Assembly: GCA_015665275.1 (NCBI GenBank)
Contig: JADFAL010000113.1
Location: 1-38,786 of the forward strand
Reading direction: 5' to 3'
Length of the DNA stretch: 38,786 bases
Source: Flavobacteriales bacterium
GTDB lineage: Bacteria; Bacteroidota; Bacteroidia; Flavobacteriales_D; Crocinitomicaceae
Shown here: positions 25,910 to 34,329 of the stretch, in pieces
Layout of the letters: each line of letters begins with the position of its first letter
Position numbering within the stretch: the stretch's first letter is position 1
Program-made: the position numbers and the translations under genes
The notes under the pieces: generated by a model
Seen by the model: the letters and a program-made list of their open reading frames with translations, nothing else
Told to the model about the DNA's origin: nothing
The model's database searches: none

Positions 25910-28621
25910 ATGTTTCGAACAAAAAATATTCTTACTACCCTTGCTTTCACCTTCGCCGCGGCGTCATTTTCGAATGCACAAAACCTGTGTTTGGGAAATG
26001 ATACATCTGTATGTTTAGGGCAAGCCGTTACAATTGAGGATTGTAACCCGGGCACTGCTGCTGGCCTTTTGATGAACAACGCAACCTTTATTACACTTTC
26101 GGACGATTCGTACAGTGCTGCGGTTAATATTGGTTTCCCATTCAGTTTCTACGGTACTAATTACAACCAGTGTGTTATTGGTTCCAACGGAGTTGTCAGT
26201 TTCGATCTAACAAATGCCAACGGATATTGTGCATGGGCCTTAAATGGAACTCCGCTTCCTTCAGCTACTGTTAACGAAGCCAATAACGCAATAATGCCTG
26301 CGTATCACGATATTAATCCCAGTGCTTTTGCATCTCCAAATGGAGAAATCATGTACCAAACTTTTGGTATGGCTCCCAACCGTCAATTCGTGATTCTTTA
26401 CAAAGATATCCTCGCTTTTGGAGGAGGTGGAGAATGTACCTACATGGGATTGATTTTAAACGAAACATCCAACGTTATTGAAATGCACTTGGGATACAAA
26501 CCAATTGCCACAGGTTGGAACGGCGGTTTGGCTATTCAAGGGGTGCAAAACGCACCAGGAACAGTTGCTTCAACAACGGCAGGACGAAACAACACACAGT
26601 GGAACGCAGTAAACGATTGTAAAATTTACACACCGGTTTCCCCTACGAATACTTCGTCATATACTGTAAGTAATGGAACGTACCTTCAAATCGTAAGTCC
26701 AAACAGTACGTATGTTTGGGAAAACACATTGGGACAAACATTCCCTTATAACAATGGAATTTTGAATATCCCGAGTCCGCCACCAGGAACTACAGGTTAC
26801 TACTTGGCTTTAAGTGCCGCTTCTTGTAACAATTCAGTTGGTGCAGCTTCGGATACAACATTTATCACAGCAACATCAGCAACTGTTACGGCAACCTCTA
26901 CTCCTGATATTTGTACTTCGGGGCAAGGGTCTGTAACTGCGACTGCAGGTGCGGGAACCGGGCCATTTACATATGACTGGACGACCTTAGGTAACAACCC
27001 AAACCCTACTGTGAACAATGTACTTACTGGTAACCACACTGTTATTATTACAGATGCTCTTGGTTGTACAGGTTCAGCAACGGTACTCGTAGATGACACT
27101 CCAGCCATTTTCCAAGGAAGCACTACAGTGGTTAGTTGTGCCGGAGGAAACGATGGTACGGCCTTCGCAGAAATGGTTCCGGCATTAGGAAACATCACAT
27201 ATCAGTGGGATGACCCTTTGGCACAAACTACACAAACAGCGGTTGGTTTGACAGCAGGACAATATACATGTACGATTATTTCTGACATTGGATGTGCAGG
27301 TGTTGTGGTTCTTGATGTCGTTGAAATTCCTGCATTAACGGCAGCTATTATTGCTCAAAGCGATGTAACATGTAATAGTGCAAATGATGGAATGATCACC
27401 TTGAATGTTACACAGGGTACGGCTCCTTACACCTACTCATGGGATAACTCGGTGTCTTCAACAAACATGGCCAACGATCTTTACGTAGGTCCACATCAGA
27501 TTACGGTAACGGATGCGAACGGATGTATCGTTGTTGTTAACGGTGTATTGAACGAGCCACCTGCTTTAGACATTAACTTCCTAACTCCGAATACACAAAT
27601 CTGTCCAGAAGATGACATCACATTGAATGTAACCGGAATTGGAGGATCGTCTCCTTACACGTTCACTTGGTCACAAGGAGGAAGTGTTATTGGAACTGGA
27701 GATCAAATCACCGTTGACCCGACAGTTACGAATACAGAATACTGTGTTACGCTGTCAGAAGCTTGTGGATCTCCAACAGATCAAGAATGCGTAATGATCA
27801 CCTTCCCTACTCCAATTGAACCGAACGCTGTTCCTGATATGTACGAAAAATGTGTTCCGAATCCATTTGAGTTTGAAAACACATCTGTGAATGGAGGTGA
27901 AATTGCCACTACTTACTGGGATTTTGGGACAGACGAATACATTGCTTTAGAAAACGGAAACGATTCCACATCTTTCTTCTTTGACGATGTGGGTCAATAC
28001 GATTTGATTATGACTGTGACTTCGATTTACGGTTGTGTTTACACGGATACGATCTTAAACATCATGCGCGTACTTCCACGCCCAACGGCAGATTTCTTCT
28101 TCTCGAGCAATCCTGCAACCATTTTTGAGACATCAGTATTCATGCAGGATAAATCCTCTCAGGATGTAATAATTTGGGAATGGGACTCTCCTTTCTCTTT
28201 ACCGGCAAGCAGTAACCTTACAACTCCAACGTTTGTTTTCCCTGACGGAGAAGTTGGACAGTACCCAGTTACCTTGATGGTAGAAACTGAATTGGGATGT
28301 CGTGATACGATCACCTATACAATGAACATTGTTGAAGATGTATTGTTCTACGCACCAAATACATTTACACCGGACGGCGACGAATTCAACCAAACGTGGA
28401 AAGTAGAGGTAGCTGGAATTGATGAATTCAACTTCGAGCTATTGATTTTCAACCGATGGGGAGAAATCATCTGGGAGTCACGCGATCCAAGTGTTGGATG
28501 GGACGGAACGTATGGAGGTGTTCCTGTCCAAGATGGAACCTACGCTTGGGTAGCTCGTGTAGCTGTTCCTTACAATGATGATAAATTGGAATACAGCGGA
28601 TCAATCAACTTGATTCGATAA
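25910..28621 (+). CDS. Large surface protein with SprB-like repeats, PKD-like domains and T9SS type B C-terminus
   Basis: The 903-aa product has a signal peptide ending FSNAQ. A nidogen-like beta-sandwich (about 45-215) includes IGFPFSFYGTNYNQCVIGSNG. Three SprB-type repeats lie at about 315-540, each with CN..NDG.I...V..G..PYTY.W and ending VTDANGC or similar. PKD-like domains follow (about 630-815, TTYWDFGTDEY and EWDSP). The last ~85 residues (PNTFTPDGDEFNQTWKV, LLIFNRWGEIIWES, WDGTYGGVPVQDGTYAW) are the gliding-motility-associated type B sorting domain. It is probably a T9SS-exported adhesin or surface-filament component. Its terminator lies 20 bp past the stop. Confidence 0.93.
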   Translation: MFRTKNILTTLAFTFAAASFSNAQNLCLGNDTSVCLGQAVTIEDCNPGTAAGLLMNNATFITLSDDSYSAAVNIGFPFSFYGTNYNQCVIGSNGVVSFDLTNANGYCAWALNGTPLPSATVNEANNAIMPAYHDINPSAFASPNGEIMYQTFGMAPNRQFVILYKDILAFGGGGECTYMGLILNETSNVIEMHLGYKPIATGWNGGLAIQGVQNAPGTVASTTAGRNNTQWNAVNDCKIYTPVSPTNTSSYTVSNGTYLQIVSPNSTYVWENTLGQTFPYNNGILNIPSPPPGTTGYYLALSAASCNNSVGAASDTTFITATSATVTATSTPDICTSGQGSVTATAGAGTGPFTYDWTTLGNNPNPTVNNVLTGNHTVIITDALGCTGSATVLVDDTPAIFQGSTTVVSCAGGNDGTAFAEMVPALGNITYQWDDPLAQTTQTAVGLTAGQYTCTIISDIGCAGVVVLDVVEIPALTAAIIAQSDVTCNSANDGMITLNVTQGTAPYTYSWDNSVSSTNMANDLYVGPHQITVTDANGCIVVVNGVLNEPPALDINFLTPNTQICPEDDITLNVTGIGGSSPYTFTWSQGGSVIGTGDQITVDPTVTNTEYCVTLSEACGSPTDQECVMITFPTPIEPNAVPDMYEKCVPNPFEFENTSVNGGEIATTYWDFGTDEYIALENGNDSTSFFFDDVGQYDLIMTVTSIYGCVYTDTILNIMRVLPRPTADFFFSSNPATIFETSVFMQDKSSQDVIIWEWDSPFSLPASSNLTTPTFVFPDGEVGQYPVTLMVETELGCRDTITYTMNIVEDVLFYAPNTFTPDGDEFNQTWKVEVAGIDEFNFELLIFNRWGEIIWESRDPSVGWDGTYGGVPVQDGTYAWVARVAVPYNDDKLEYSGSINLIR

Positions 28622-28640
28622 AATACAATACCTACTTTTT

Positions 28641-28682
28641 AAAGCCCTGCTCTCGACTTCGTTTGATGATCAGGGCTTTTTT
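28641..28682 (+). terminator. Rho-independent terminator of the T9SS type B gene
   Basis: AAAGCCCTG pairs with CAGGGCTTT across a long partially paired loop and runs into a T tract. It is similar in core to, but distinct from, the CCCTGAC family. Confidence 0.85.
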
Positions 28683-28800
28683 GTGCTCTTATGTTGAATT
28701 TAACTTACATGAGAGTATTTGAAGTGTTGACCACAAGGACCTTTACAGTTCTCTTCTCTTTAAAAAAACGGAATTGGCACCTTCTTTGCTTAATACTTAG

Positions 28801-28808
28801 TAAGTTTG
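28801..28808 (+). promoter_or_regulatory. Promoter -7 box (TAAGTTTG) of the DUF4197 gene
   Basis: This is an exact TAnnTTTG match six bases before ATG 28815. The in-frame TTG inside the box (28806) should not be taken as a start. Confidence 0.55.
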
Positions 28809-28814
28809 AAAAAA

Positions 28815-29564
28815 ATGAAGATGAAAAAGCTATTTATACCTATTACCCTAGTCGCGGCGCTTGTCATCACTTCATGTGATGTTTTGGAATCTGCTGCGAA
28901 TGATCTTTTAACCACAGACGGCGGATCTTCTGAACCATCTTTAACCGAAAGTGAAGTTGCTTCAGGATTAAAAGAGGCGCTTTCCGTTGGAATCACCAAT
29001 GCGGTAGATTTAACCTCCGTAACAGATGGATTCCTTGGGAATAATGAGATTCGTTTGCCTTTCCCAGAAGATGCGATCAAAGTAAAAGAAAAGGCATTGG
29101 AATGGGGATTGGACGGACAAGTTGAAAAGTTCGAAACAACCTTGAACCGTGCGGCAGAAGAAGCAAGTAAAGAAGCCATGCCTATCTTTAAAAATGCCAT
29201 TACTTCGATGTCCATCCAAGACGCGTTTGGTATTTTAAACGGTGGAGACGGTGCAGCAACCGGCTACTTAAAAGGAAAAACAACAGATCAATTGGTTACA
29301 GCATTCCGTCCCAAAGTGGATGCGGCAATTGCGAAAGTGAAATTGACAGATTACTGGAATCCATTAGCGGAGAAGTACAATACGGCCATGACATTTACAG
29401 GTGGCGACAAAGTAAACACTGATTTGGGTGATTACGTAACACGTCGCGCTATTACTGGATTGTTCACGATGGTTGAAAAAGAAGAGAATAAGATTCGTAA
29501 AGACCCAATTGCTCGAGTATCTGAACTACTTCAGAAGGTATTCGGAAGTATTACAGGAAACTAA
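28815..29564 (+). CDS. DUF4197 domain lipoprotein
   Basis: The product is 249 aa from ATG 28815 (a second ATG at 28821 gives MKKLFIPITLVAALVITSC). The lipobox ITSC marks a lipoprotein. The mature region follows the DUF4197 pattern: LTESEVASGLKEALSVGITNAV, GFLGNNEIRLPFPEDAIKV, FETTLNRAAEEASKEAMPIF and MSIQDAFGILNGGDGAATGYL. It is mostly helical and periplasm-facing. The function of the family is not known. The gene is monocistronic, between two terminators. Confidence 0.9.
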   Translation: MKMKKLFIPITLVAALVITSCDVLESAANDLLTTDGGSSEPSLTESEVASGLKEALSVGITNAVDLTSVTDGFLGNNEIRLPFPEDAIKVKEKALEWGLDGQVEKFETTLNRAAEEASKEAMPIFKNAITSMSIQDAFGILNGGDGAATGYLKGKTTDQLVTAFRPKVDAAIAKVKLTDYWNPLAEKYNTAMTFTGGDKVNTDLGDYVTRRAITGLFTMVEKEENKIRKDPIARVSELLQKVFGSITGN

Positions 29565-29580
29565 TCGAATTAGAAATAGT

Positions 29581-29622
29581 AAAAACTGGGCATCTCGACT
29601 CCGCTCGATGTCCAGTTTTTTT
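29581..29622 (+). terminator. Rho-independent terminator of the DUF4197 gene
   Basis: AAAACTGG pairs with CCAGTTTT and the stem extends by a further GCATC/GATGT section before the loop. Seven T follow. Confidence 0.85.
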
Positions 29623-29676
29623 GTGCCTTATTTTTAAGTGACGTGCTGATATCACAAATATTGATACAATCACCCT

Positions 29677-29709
29677 CCGCCACCGGCACCTCCCTCACAG
29701 GGAGGCGGG
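29677..29709. repeat. GC-rich palindrome in the spacer before the nucleoside phosphorylase
   Basis: CCTCCCT (29689-29695) and AGGGAGG (29699-29705) form a perfect 7-bp stem with a CAC loop. An outer CCGCC/GGCGG pair could form a competing stem. Neither T tract nor gene adjoins it, so a terminator role is not evident. The spacer 29565-29848 otherwise holds no gene. Confidence 0.5.
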
Positions 29710-29848
29710 AATACAAATCACCAAATTGCATCTGAACGAAAAAGACCCTATCCCCTTGAGGGAAATATAGGTAGGAAAGGGAAAGCATATTTTCAATTTT
29801 CTAGTAACTTAGTTTGAAAATCAGCGTACAGAAAAACAAATCAACACA

Positions 29849-30712
29849 ATGCAATATCCTCCAACAGAATTGGTTCTAGACGCACAAGGCAACGTGTATC
29901 ATCTTGGATTAGCACCTGAAGATATTGCCGACACCATCATTCTTGTTGGAGATCAAGGCCGTGTAGAATTAGTCGCGAGTTACTTTGATACCGTTCAACA
30001 TACGTCTCAACACCGAGAGTTTTATTGTATCACTGGGACTTACAAGGGCAAACGCATTACCGCCTTGTCGACAGGAATCGGAACAGATAATATTGATATC
30101 ACGATCAATGAACTCGATGCATTAGCTAATATTGATTTGGATAAAAGAGAAGACAAACCGGAACACAAGTCACTGCGATTGATTAGAATTGGCACATGTG
30201 GAATTCTTCATCCGGAGGTGCCCGTGCATTCCTACATTCTTTCTACGCATGCTTTCGGTATAGATAATGTCGCTCATTTCTATGAAGTACCCTTTGATGC
30301 AGAAGAAACTGCTTTGAACAAAGAAATTTCCGATTACGTTTCGTTTCCCGAGAATGTACGAACGTATATTTCGAAAGCTTCGGACTCTATTGTCTCTCTA
30401 CTGGATTCTGATAAAACCGAAAATGGAATTACCGTTACGTCAAGCGGATTCTACGGTCCTCAGGGGCGTCAATTGAGATTAAAGAATAGAACCGGTCATA
30501 TTAACGACCTACTGTCCTCATTCCAAAGCGATTCCTACAGAATTACGAATTTTGAGATGGAAAGTTCTGCGCTATTCTCACTTGGTCGTGCTTTAGGGCA
30601 TGAATGCGGAACTATTTGCCTTGGGATTGCGAATCGACCGAATAAAGAGTTCTCTAGCGGATATAAAGACGCTATGAAGGAATTGATTTTGTATGTGCTC
30701 GATAGGGTTTGA
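29849..30712 (+). CDS. Nucleoside phosphorylase (uridine/purine phosphorylase superfamily)
   Basis: The 287-aa product matches the PNP/UDP phosphorylase fold: phosphate-binding region ILVGDQGRVELVA near 30, ALSTGIGTDNIDITINEL near 73, LRLIRIGTCGILHPEVPVHSY near 108, and the signature NFEMESSALFSLGRALGHECG near 238. It splits a nucleoside with phosphate into base and ribose-1-phosphate in salvage. The EMESS segment fits uridine phosphorylase, but the exact base is not settled by sequence. TTAGTTTG, one mismatch from the -7 consensus, lies 32 bp before the start. It stands alone. Confidence 0.92.
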   Translation: MQYPPTELVLDAQGNVYHLGLAPEDIADTIILVGDQGRVELVASYFDTVQHTSQHREFYCITGTYKGKRITALSTGIGTDNIDITINELDALANIDLDKREDKPEHKSLRLIRIGTCGILHPEVPVHSYILSTHAFGIDNVAHFYEVPFDAEETALNKEISDYVSFPENVRTYISKASDSIVSLLDSDKTENGITVTSSGFYGPQGRQLRLKNRTGHINDLLSSFQSDSYRITNFEMESSALFSLGRALGHECGTICLGIANRPNKEFSSGYKDAMKELILYVLDRV

Positions 30713-30777
30713 GTTAGGGATACGGTGGAAGGTTGGGCTTCGAGTGCCTCAGCCCACGATGTAAGTGTGAGGTAAAA

Positions 30778-30825
30778 GGTTGAAGGTGGAAGGTGGAAGG
30801 TGGAAGGTAGAGTTATAAGTTATGA
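30778..30825 (+). repeat. Composite heptamer repeat (GGTGGAA then GTTATGA type)
   Basis: GGTTGAA and three GGTGGAA units (30778-30805) are followed within a few bases by GTTATAA and GTTATGA (30812-30825). The same two unit types are paired at 5925-6024 and 8378-8460. Confidence 0.8.
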
Positions 30826-30871
30826 TTTACTGTAATAAAACGTGCCGAGATGTGAATTACGATGATCGAGG

Positions 30872-31354
30872 TTACTCCGTTGAAGTTTGAGGTCGATACA
30901 CAGTTATTTTTCCTTTTTTCATGTCGTTTATGCGGAAGAGCGTGGTCCCTACCTTTCTGCCGTGTTGTCCGGTATTTTGATGAATCAAAACAATATTCCC
31001 ATCGGATTTGACTTCATGAACAATAGCCGTGTGATGCTTCATTTCCTCTTCGTACGTATATTTACCGTCTTCCCAAGTAATTTTCACATTCTTGAACTGG
31101 ATGATGTCTCCGGCATAGATGCATTCTGACTTGTGATTGATAACTTCTCCGAAATTCTCGTATCCATCCCAATCAGCACCGGTTTCATCCAATACCATTT
31201 TCGCTAGATCCCAGCATTCGCCAGTTCCAACTTTCTTATTGATCTTGGCACTGGCCAAATCCACAATGTTCTGATTAAACGCAGGAGTTTCGCCACAATT
31301 TTCTTGAGCGATGGCAGCCATTGGGAATAGAAAAAAGAGAATTAAGTATCGCAT
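30872..31354 (-). CDS. Secreted CHAP-like protein
   Basis: The 160-aa product has signal peptide MRYLILFFLFPMAAIAQ. The mature part has the layout of a small CHAP/NlpC-type amidase fold: GTGECWDLAKMVLDETGADW with a Cys heading a helix, AGDIIQFKNVKI, MKHHTAIVHEV with the candidate His, and IVLIHQNTGQHGRKV with the candidate Asn. That suggests a Cys-His-Asn centre acting on peptidoglycan or a peptide, but binding without catalysis is possible. It lies 21 bp after cutC and ends the operon containing the GH20 enzyme. Confidence 0.72.
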   Translation of the reverse strand: MRYLILFFLFPMAAIAQENCGETPAFNQNIVDLASAKINKKVGTGECWDLAKMVLDETGADWDGYENFGEVINHKSECIYAGDIIQFKNVKITWEDGKYTYEEEMKHHTAIVHEVKSDGNIVLIHQNTGQHGRKVGTTLFRINDMKKGKITVYRPQTSTE

Positions 31355-31375
31355 ATTTTAATAACGTATTTCCAA

Positions 31376-32086
31376 TTAAATTCTTACATCTCGTCCGAAC
31401 TCCTGCAGGATTCGTACCAACTTTTTTTCGTCAATGGCCAAAACGTTTTCACGAAACTTGGAATCTTCGTCCAATACGGCTTTTTGCGTTCCAGAAAAAT
31501 GAATCGCATCTGGTTGCACTTCATCGCGCATACGTGCAATATTGGAAGCATTTACCCCTCCTCCCGTCATAATTTCAATTCTTCCAGCTGCGTATTCGCG
31601 CATTTCAATCAAATTTTTCAGTCCGAGATCTACGTTTCTTGCTAAACCAGAACTAAGAATTCTATTGAATTCTAAATCGATCAATTTATCCATTCCTTTC
31701 TCGAAACGAACCAGATCATCAAAAGCGCGATGAAATGTCATTTCGATTCCGTCCGATTGGCGTTTCATTTTTTCTAAGGCATCGCGATCGATCCAACCAT
31801 CTTCATTGTAAATTCCTACAACCACGCCGTGCGCTCCGATGGCTTTGCACTCCCGAATGTCGCGCAGCATAATCTCCACTTCATCTTCATCGTAAAAGAA
31901 GCCTCCTGGCCTTGGACGAATCAACACATGTGTCTCCAATCCTACCGCGAGTGCATATTCAATCATACCTGGCGATGGCGTCATTCCACCTTGTTCCAGG
32001 TTCTGACACAATTCAATACGGTCAAACTCATATTTTTTCGCCAAGCGAATGGCATCCAAAGAAGCTGCACAGAGTTCTAATTTCAT
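31376..32086 (-). CDS. cutC: CutC family TIM-barrel protein
   Basis: The 236-aa product is CutC by its start MKLELCAASLDAIRLAKKYEFDRIELC, LEQGGMTPSPGMIEYAL, VLIRPRPGGFFYDEDEVEIM, MTFHRAFDDL and GGGVNASNIARM. The start at 32086 overlaps the GH20 stop as ATGA. The family was named for copper homeostasis, but direct copper binding is disputed and the true substrate is unsettled. Placement directly after a hexosaminidase gene points to a carbohydrate or glycan-related role here. A longer upstream ORF start at 32122 would run deep into the GH20 gene and is rejected. Confidence 0.92.
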   Translation of the reverse strand: MKLELCAASLDAIRLAKKYEFDRIELCQNLEQGGMTPSPGMIEYALAVGLETHVLIRPRPGGFFYDEDEVEIMLRDIRECKAIGAHGVVVGIYNEDGWIDRDALEKMKRQSDGIEMTFHRAFDDLVRFEKGMDKLIDLEFNRILSSGLARNVDLGLKNLIEMREYAAGRIEIMTGGGVNASNIARMRDEVQPDAIHFSGTQKAVLDEDSKFRENVLAIDEKKLVRILQEFGRDVRI

Positions 32087-34329
32087 TTTGTAAATATTTG
32101 AATTTCGTCGATAAAAGTCCAAGGGGTAGAACCCGCTCCTCCTCTACCCTCTGGTATTTTTTCCATAGGAATGACTTCAACCTTTACATATTGACCAGTT
32201 GTATTCAATTGCAACTCTATTCGATTGACAATTTCATCCCCTTCAATGGCAACTTCCTTTACTTTAGTCCACTCTATACGATCATCAGACACAGATACTT
32301 TCATTGAATCTGGGAGGTAGATCCACGAGCCATTTTGATTTAAAAAACCGATAGTAAAGAAGTCAATACTGGTAATTGTATCCAAATCGATTATCATTTC
32401 AACATTCGGCTTATTGAAGCCCAACCATTGATCTCCTTTCCAGCGCTCAGTTCCCAAAATTCCATCTACGAGGTTCAGGCTCGCATTGTGATTGTACTTT
32501 TTATGGGGAGCTGGATTCATTTCAGTTTCGGCACCCAAAATATCGGACTCATGCAGATTGTATGTAATTTGCTGATCTCCATTGTATTCTAGCATTAAAC
32601 TATGATAACCGTTCCCGCGATCGAATTGAACTGATTCACCATTCTTGATATAGAAAATTCCGCCCAAAGTATGATTGTACGAGTCGCCCAACACAAACTC
32701 TTCATTTGGGTCTAGCCCCCACCAGGAATATGCCACACCATCATGTGCTCTTTCAATTTTCAATTCGGGAATATGAATGGATGCAGCTCTATTTACTTCA
32801 CGTTCCTCTAAATACGATTCGTGAAAATCTAGATATACCTTTAGGAACTCAGAATACTCAGGCTTCTTTTGGCACCATAAACTCTGCATCAGTGCCAATG
32901 CTCTTGGATATACCATATACTCTAACTGATCGTAGGTTGGAATATACTCAGTCCAAACATTTGCCTGTCCGCCCGAAATGAACTTTGCATCTTCTTTTGT
33001 TAAATCCGCTGGAATTGGATTGAATTCATACACTTTCTCCAATGGAAGAAATCCTCCAATGGCCAAAGGTTCGGACTCATGACTGCTTTGGTAGTAATCG
33101 AAATAACAGTAGGAAGTTGGCGACATCACTACGGAATGTCCTTGTTTTGCAGCTTCAATTCCTCCGGCTTCCCCTCTCCACGACATTACCGCTGCATTCG
33201 GCGACAATCCTCCTTCTAGAATTTCATCCCAACCGATGAGTTTGCGTCCTCTTTCTGTGAGATACTGGTCCATTCGTTTGATGAAGTAACTCTGAAGTTC
33301 GTGGGAATCGTGCAGTTCATTTTGTTCCATTACGTTCTTGCACTTTGAACAATCGTTCCAGCGTGTTTTTGGCGCTTCGTCTCCACCAATGTGAATGAAT
33401 TCTGATGGAAATAATTCCAACACCTCATCCAGTACGTTTTGCAAGAATTCAATAGATTCTTCTTTGGAGCAGTAGATATCATCAAAAACTCCCCAGAGCC
33501 CCGGAACATTTTGAAATTCACCAGTACAAGACAATTCAGGATATGCTGCCAAAGCGGCTCTGCTATGCCCCGGCATTTCTATTTCAGGTACAACATTGAT
33601 ATGCAATTCTGCTGCGAAAGCCACTACTTCCTTAATTTCCTCTTGGGTATAAAAACCTCCGTATTTTTTATGCTCATACTGCCTCGGAGTATCTGTATAG
33701 TGCCCAATTACGGTACTATCGCGGTAGCCTCCAATTTCTGTTAGCTTTGGATACTGTTTGATTTCAATACGCCACCCTTGATCATCCGTCAAGTGCCAAT
33801 GAAAGGTATTGAATTTGTACATGGCCATCGTCTCAATAAAATCTTTGACTTCTTCCACCGTATAAAAGTGACGACTGACATCCATATGTAAGCCTCTCCA
33901 TTCAAATTGGGGCGCATCTTCTATCTTAATTTTTGGCAAAATCAGGACATTCTCCTCGGAGTGATCGATTAGTTGCAATAGACTGACCATTCCATAGAAT
34001 TGGCCCATTGCTGCACTATATGAAATTCGAATGTTGTCTCCCACATCAATTCCATAAGCTTCCGGGAGTACCACTTTACTTTGAAAAAAGGTCACAACTG
34101 GATTGGAATCCGTTTCTTTTATTTGAATGCCTTGCGTGTTGAAATGAGTTTCCAGAACCCGAAGTTGCTCTCTGGTGAATGTGCCACTCTTTATTGTTAA
34201 AGCATTCCCTTCAAGAACAAATTGCCCTTCCGAATATTCCACAAAAGAGGGGGTTGGTAAAATGTTGGTTTGAGCATAAATCGAAACGGCACTTATTGAA
34301 ATGACTATTGCGAATAATAGATTTTTCAT
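32083..34329 (-). CDS. Secreted GH20 beta-N-acetylhexosaminidase
   Basis: The 748-aa product has signal peptide MKNLLFAIVISISAVSIYAQ. A GH20 N-terminal domain (about 25-140) is followed by the catalytic barrel (about 143-500). Motifs are RGLHMDVSRHFYTVEEVKDF, FHWHLTDDQGWRIEI, NVVPEIEMPGHSRA and HIGGDEAP with the catalytic pair Asp317-Glu318. The C-terminal ~120 residues (NLVDGILGTERW, QWLGF, TGQYVKVEV) form a discoidin/F5-8-type binding module. It cleaves terminal GlcNAc/GalNAc from glycans outside the cytoplasm. ATG overlaps the preceding stop (ATGA), so it is coupled to the parvulin-like gene. It has no T9SS tail. Confidence 0.95.
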   Translation of the reverse strand: MKNLLFAIVISISAVSIYAQTNILPTPSFVEYSEGQFVLEGNALTIKSGTFTREQLRVLETHFNTQGIQIKETDSNPVVTFFQSKVVLPEAYGIDVGDNIRISYSAAMGQFYGMVSLLQLIDHSEENVLILPKIKIEDAPQFEWRGLHMDVSRHFYTVEEVKDFIETMAMYKFNTFHWHLTDDQGWRIEIKQYPKLTEIGGYRDSTVIGHYTDTPRQYEHKKYGGFYTQEEIKEVVAFAAELHINVVPEIEMPGHSRAALAAYPELSCTGEFQNVPGLWGVFDDIYCSKEESIEFLQNVLDEVLELFPSEFIHIGGDEAPKTRWNDCSKCKNVMEQNELHDSHELQSYFIKRMDQYLTERGRKLIGWDEILEGGLSPNAAVMSWRGEAGGIEAAKQGHSVVMSPTSYCYFDYYQSSHESEPLAIGGFLPLEKVYEFNPIPADLTKEDAKFISGGQANVWTEYIPTYDQLEYMVYPRALALMQSLWCQKKPEYSEFLKVYLDFHESYLEEREVNRAASIHIPELKIERAHDGVAYSWWGLDPNEEFVLGDSYNHTLGGIFYIKNGESVQFDRGNGYHSLMLEYNGDQQITYNLHESDILGAETEMNPAPHKKYNHNASLNLVDGILGTERWKGDQWLGFNKPNVEMIIDLDTITSIDFFTIGFLNQNGSWIYLPDSMKVSVSDDRIEWTKVKEVAIEGDEIVNRIELQLNTTGQYVKVEVIPMEKIPEGRGGAGSTPWTFIDEIQIFTK

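Noticed and set aside
26800-27198. Minus-strand 132-aa ORF opposite the SprB-repeat gene
   Set aside because: It is a shadow of repetitive Thr/Val-rich coding sequence.
29677-29709. Terminator for the DUF4197 gene at this palindrome
   Set aside because: A complete terminator already exists at 29581-29622, and this palindrome lacks a T tract.
31376-32086. Copper-resistance role for CutC
   Set aside because: No copper gene is nearby and the family's copper role is disputed, so only the family name is kept.
32087-32122. Upstream start for cutC at 32122
   Set aside because: It would add residues inside the GH20 gene. The family-like start MKLELCAAS at 32086 with an ATGA overlap fits better.
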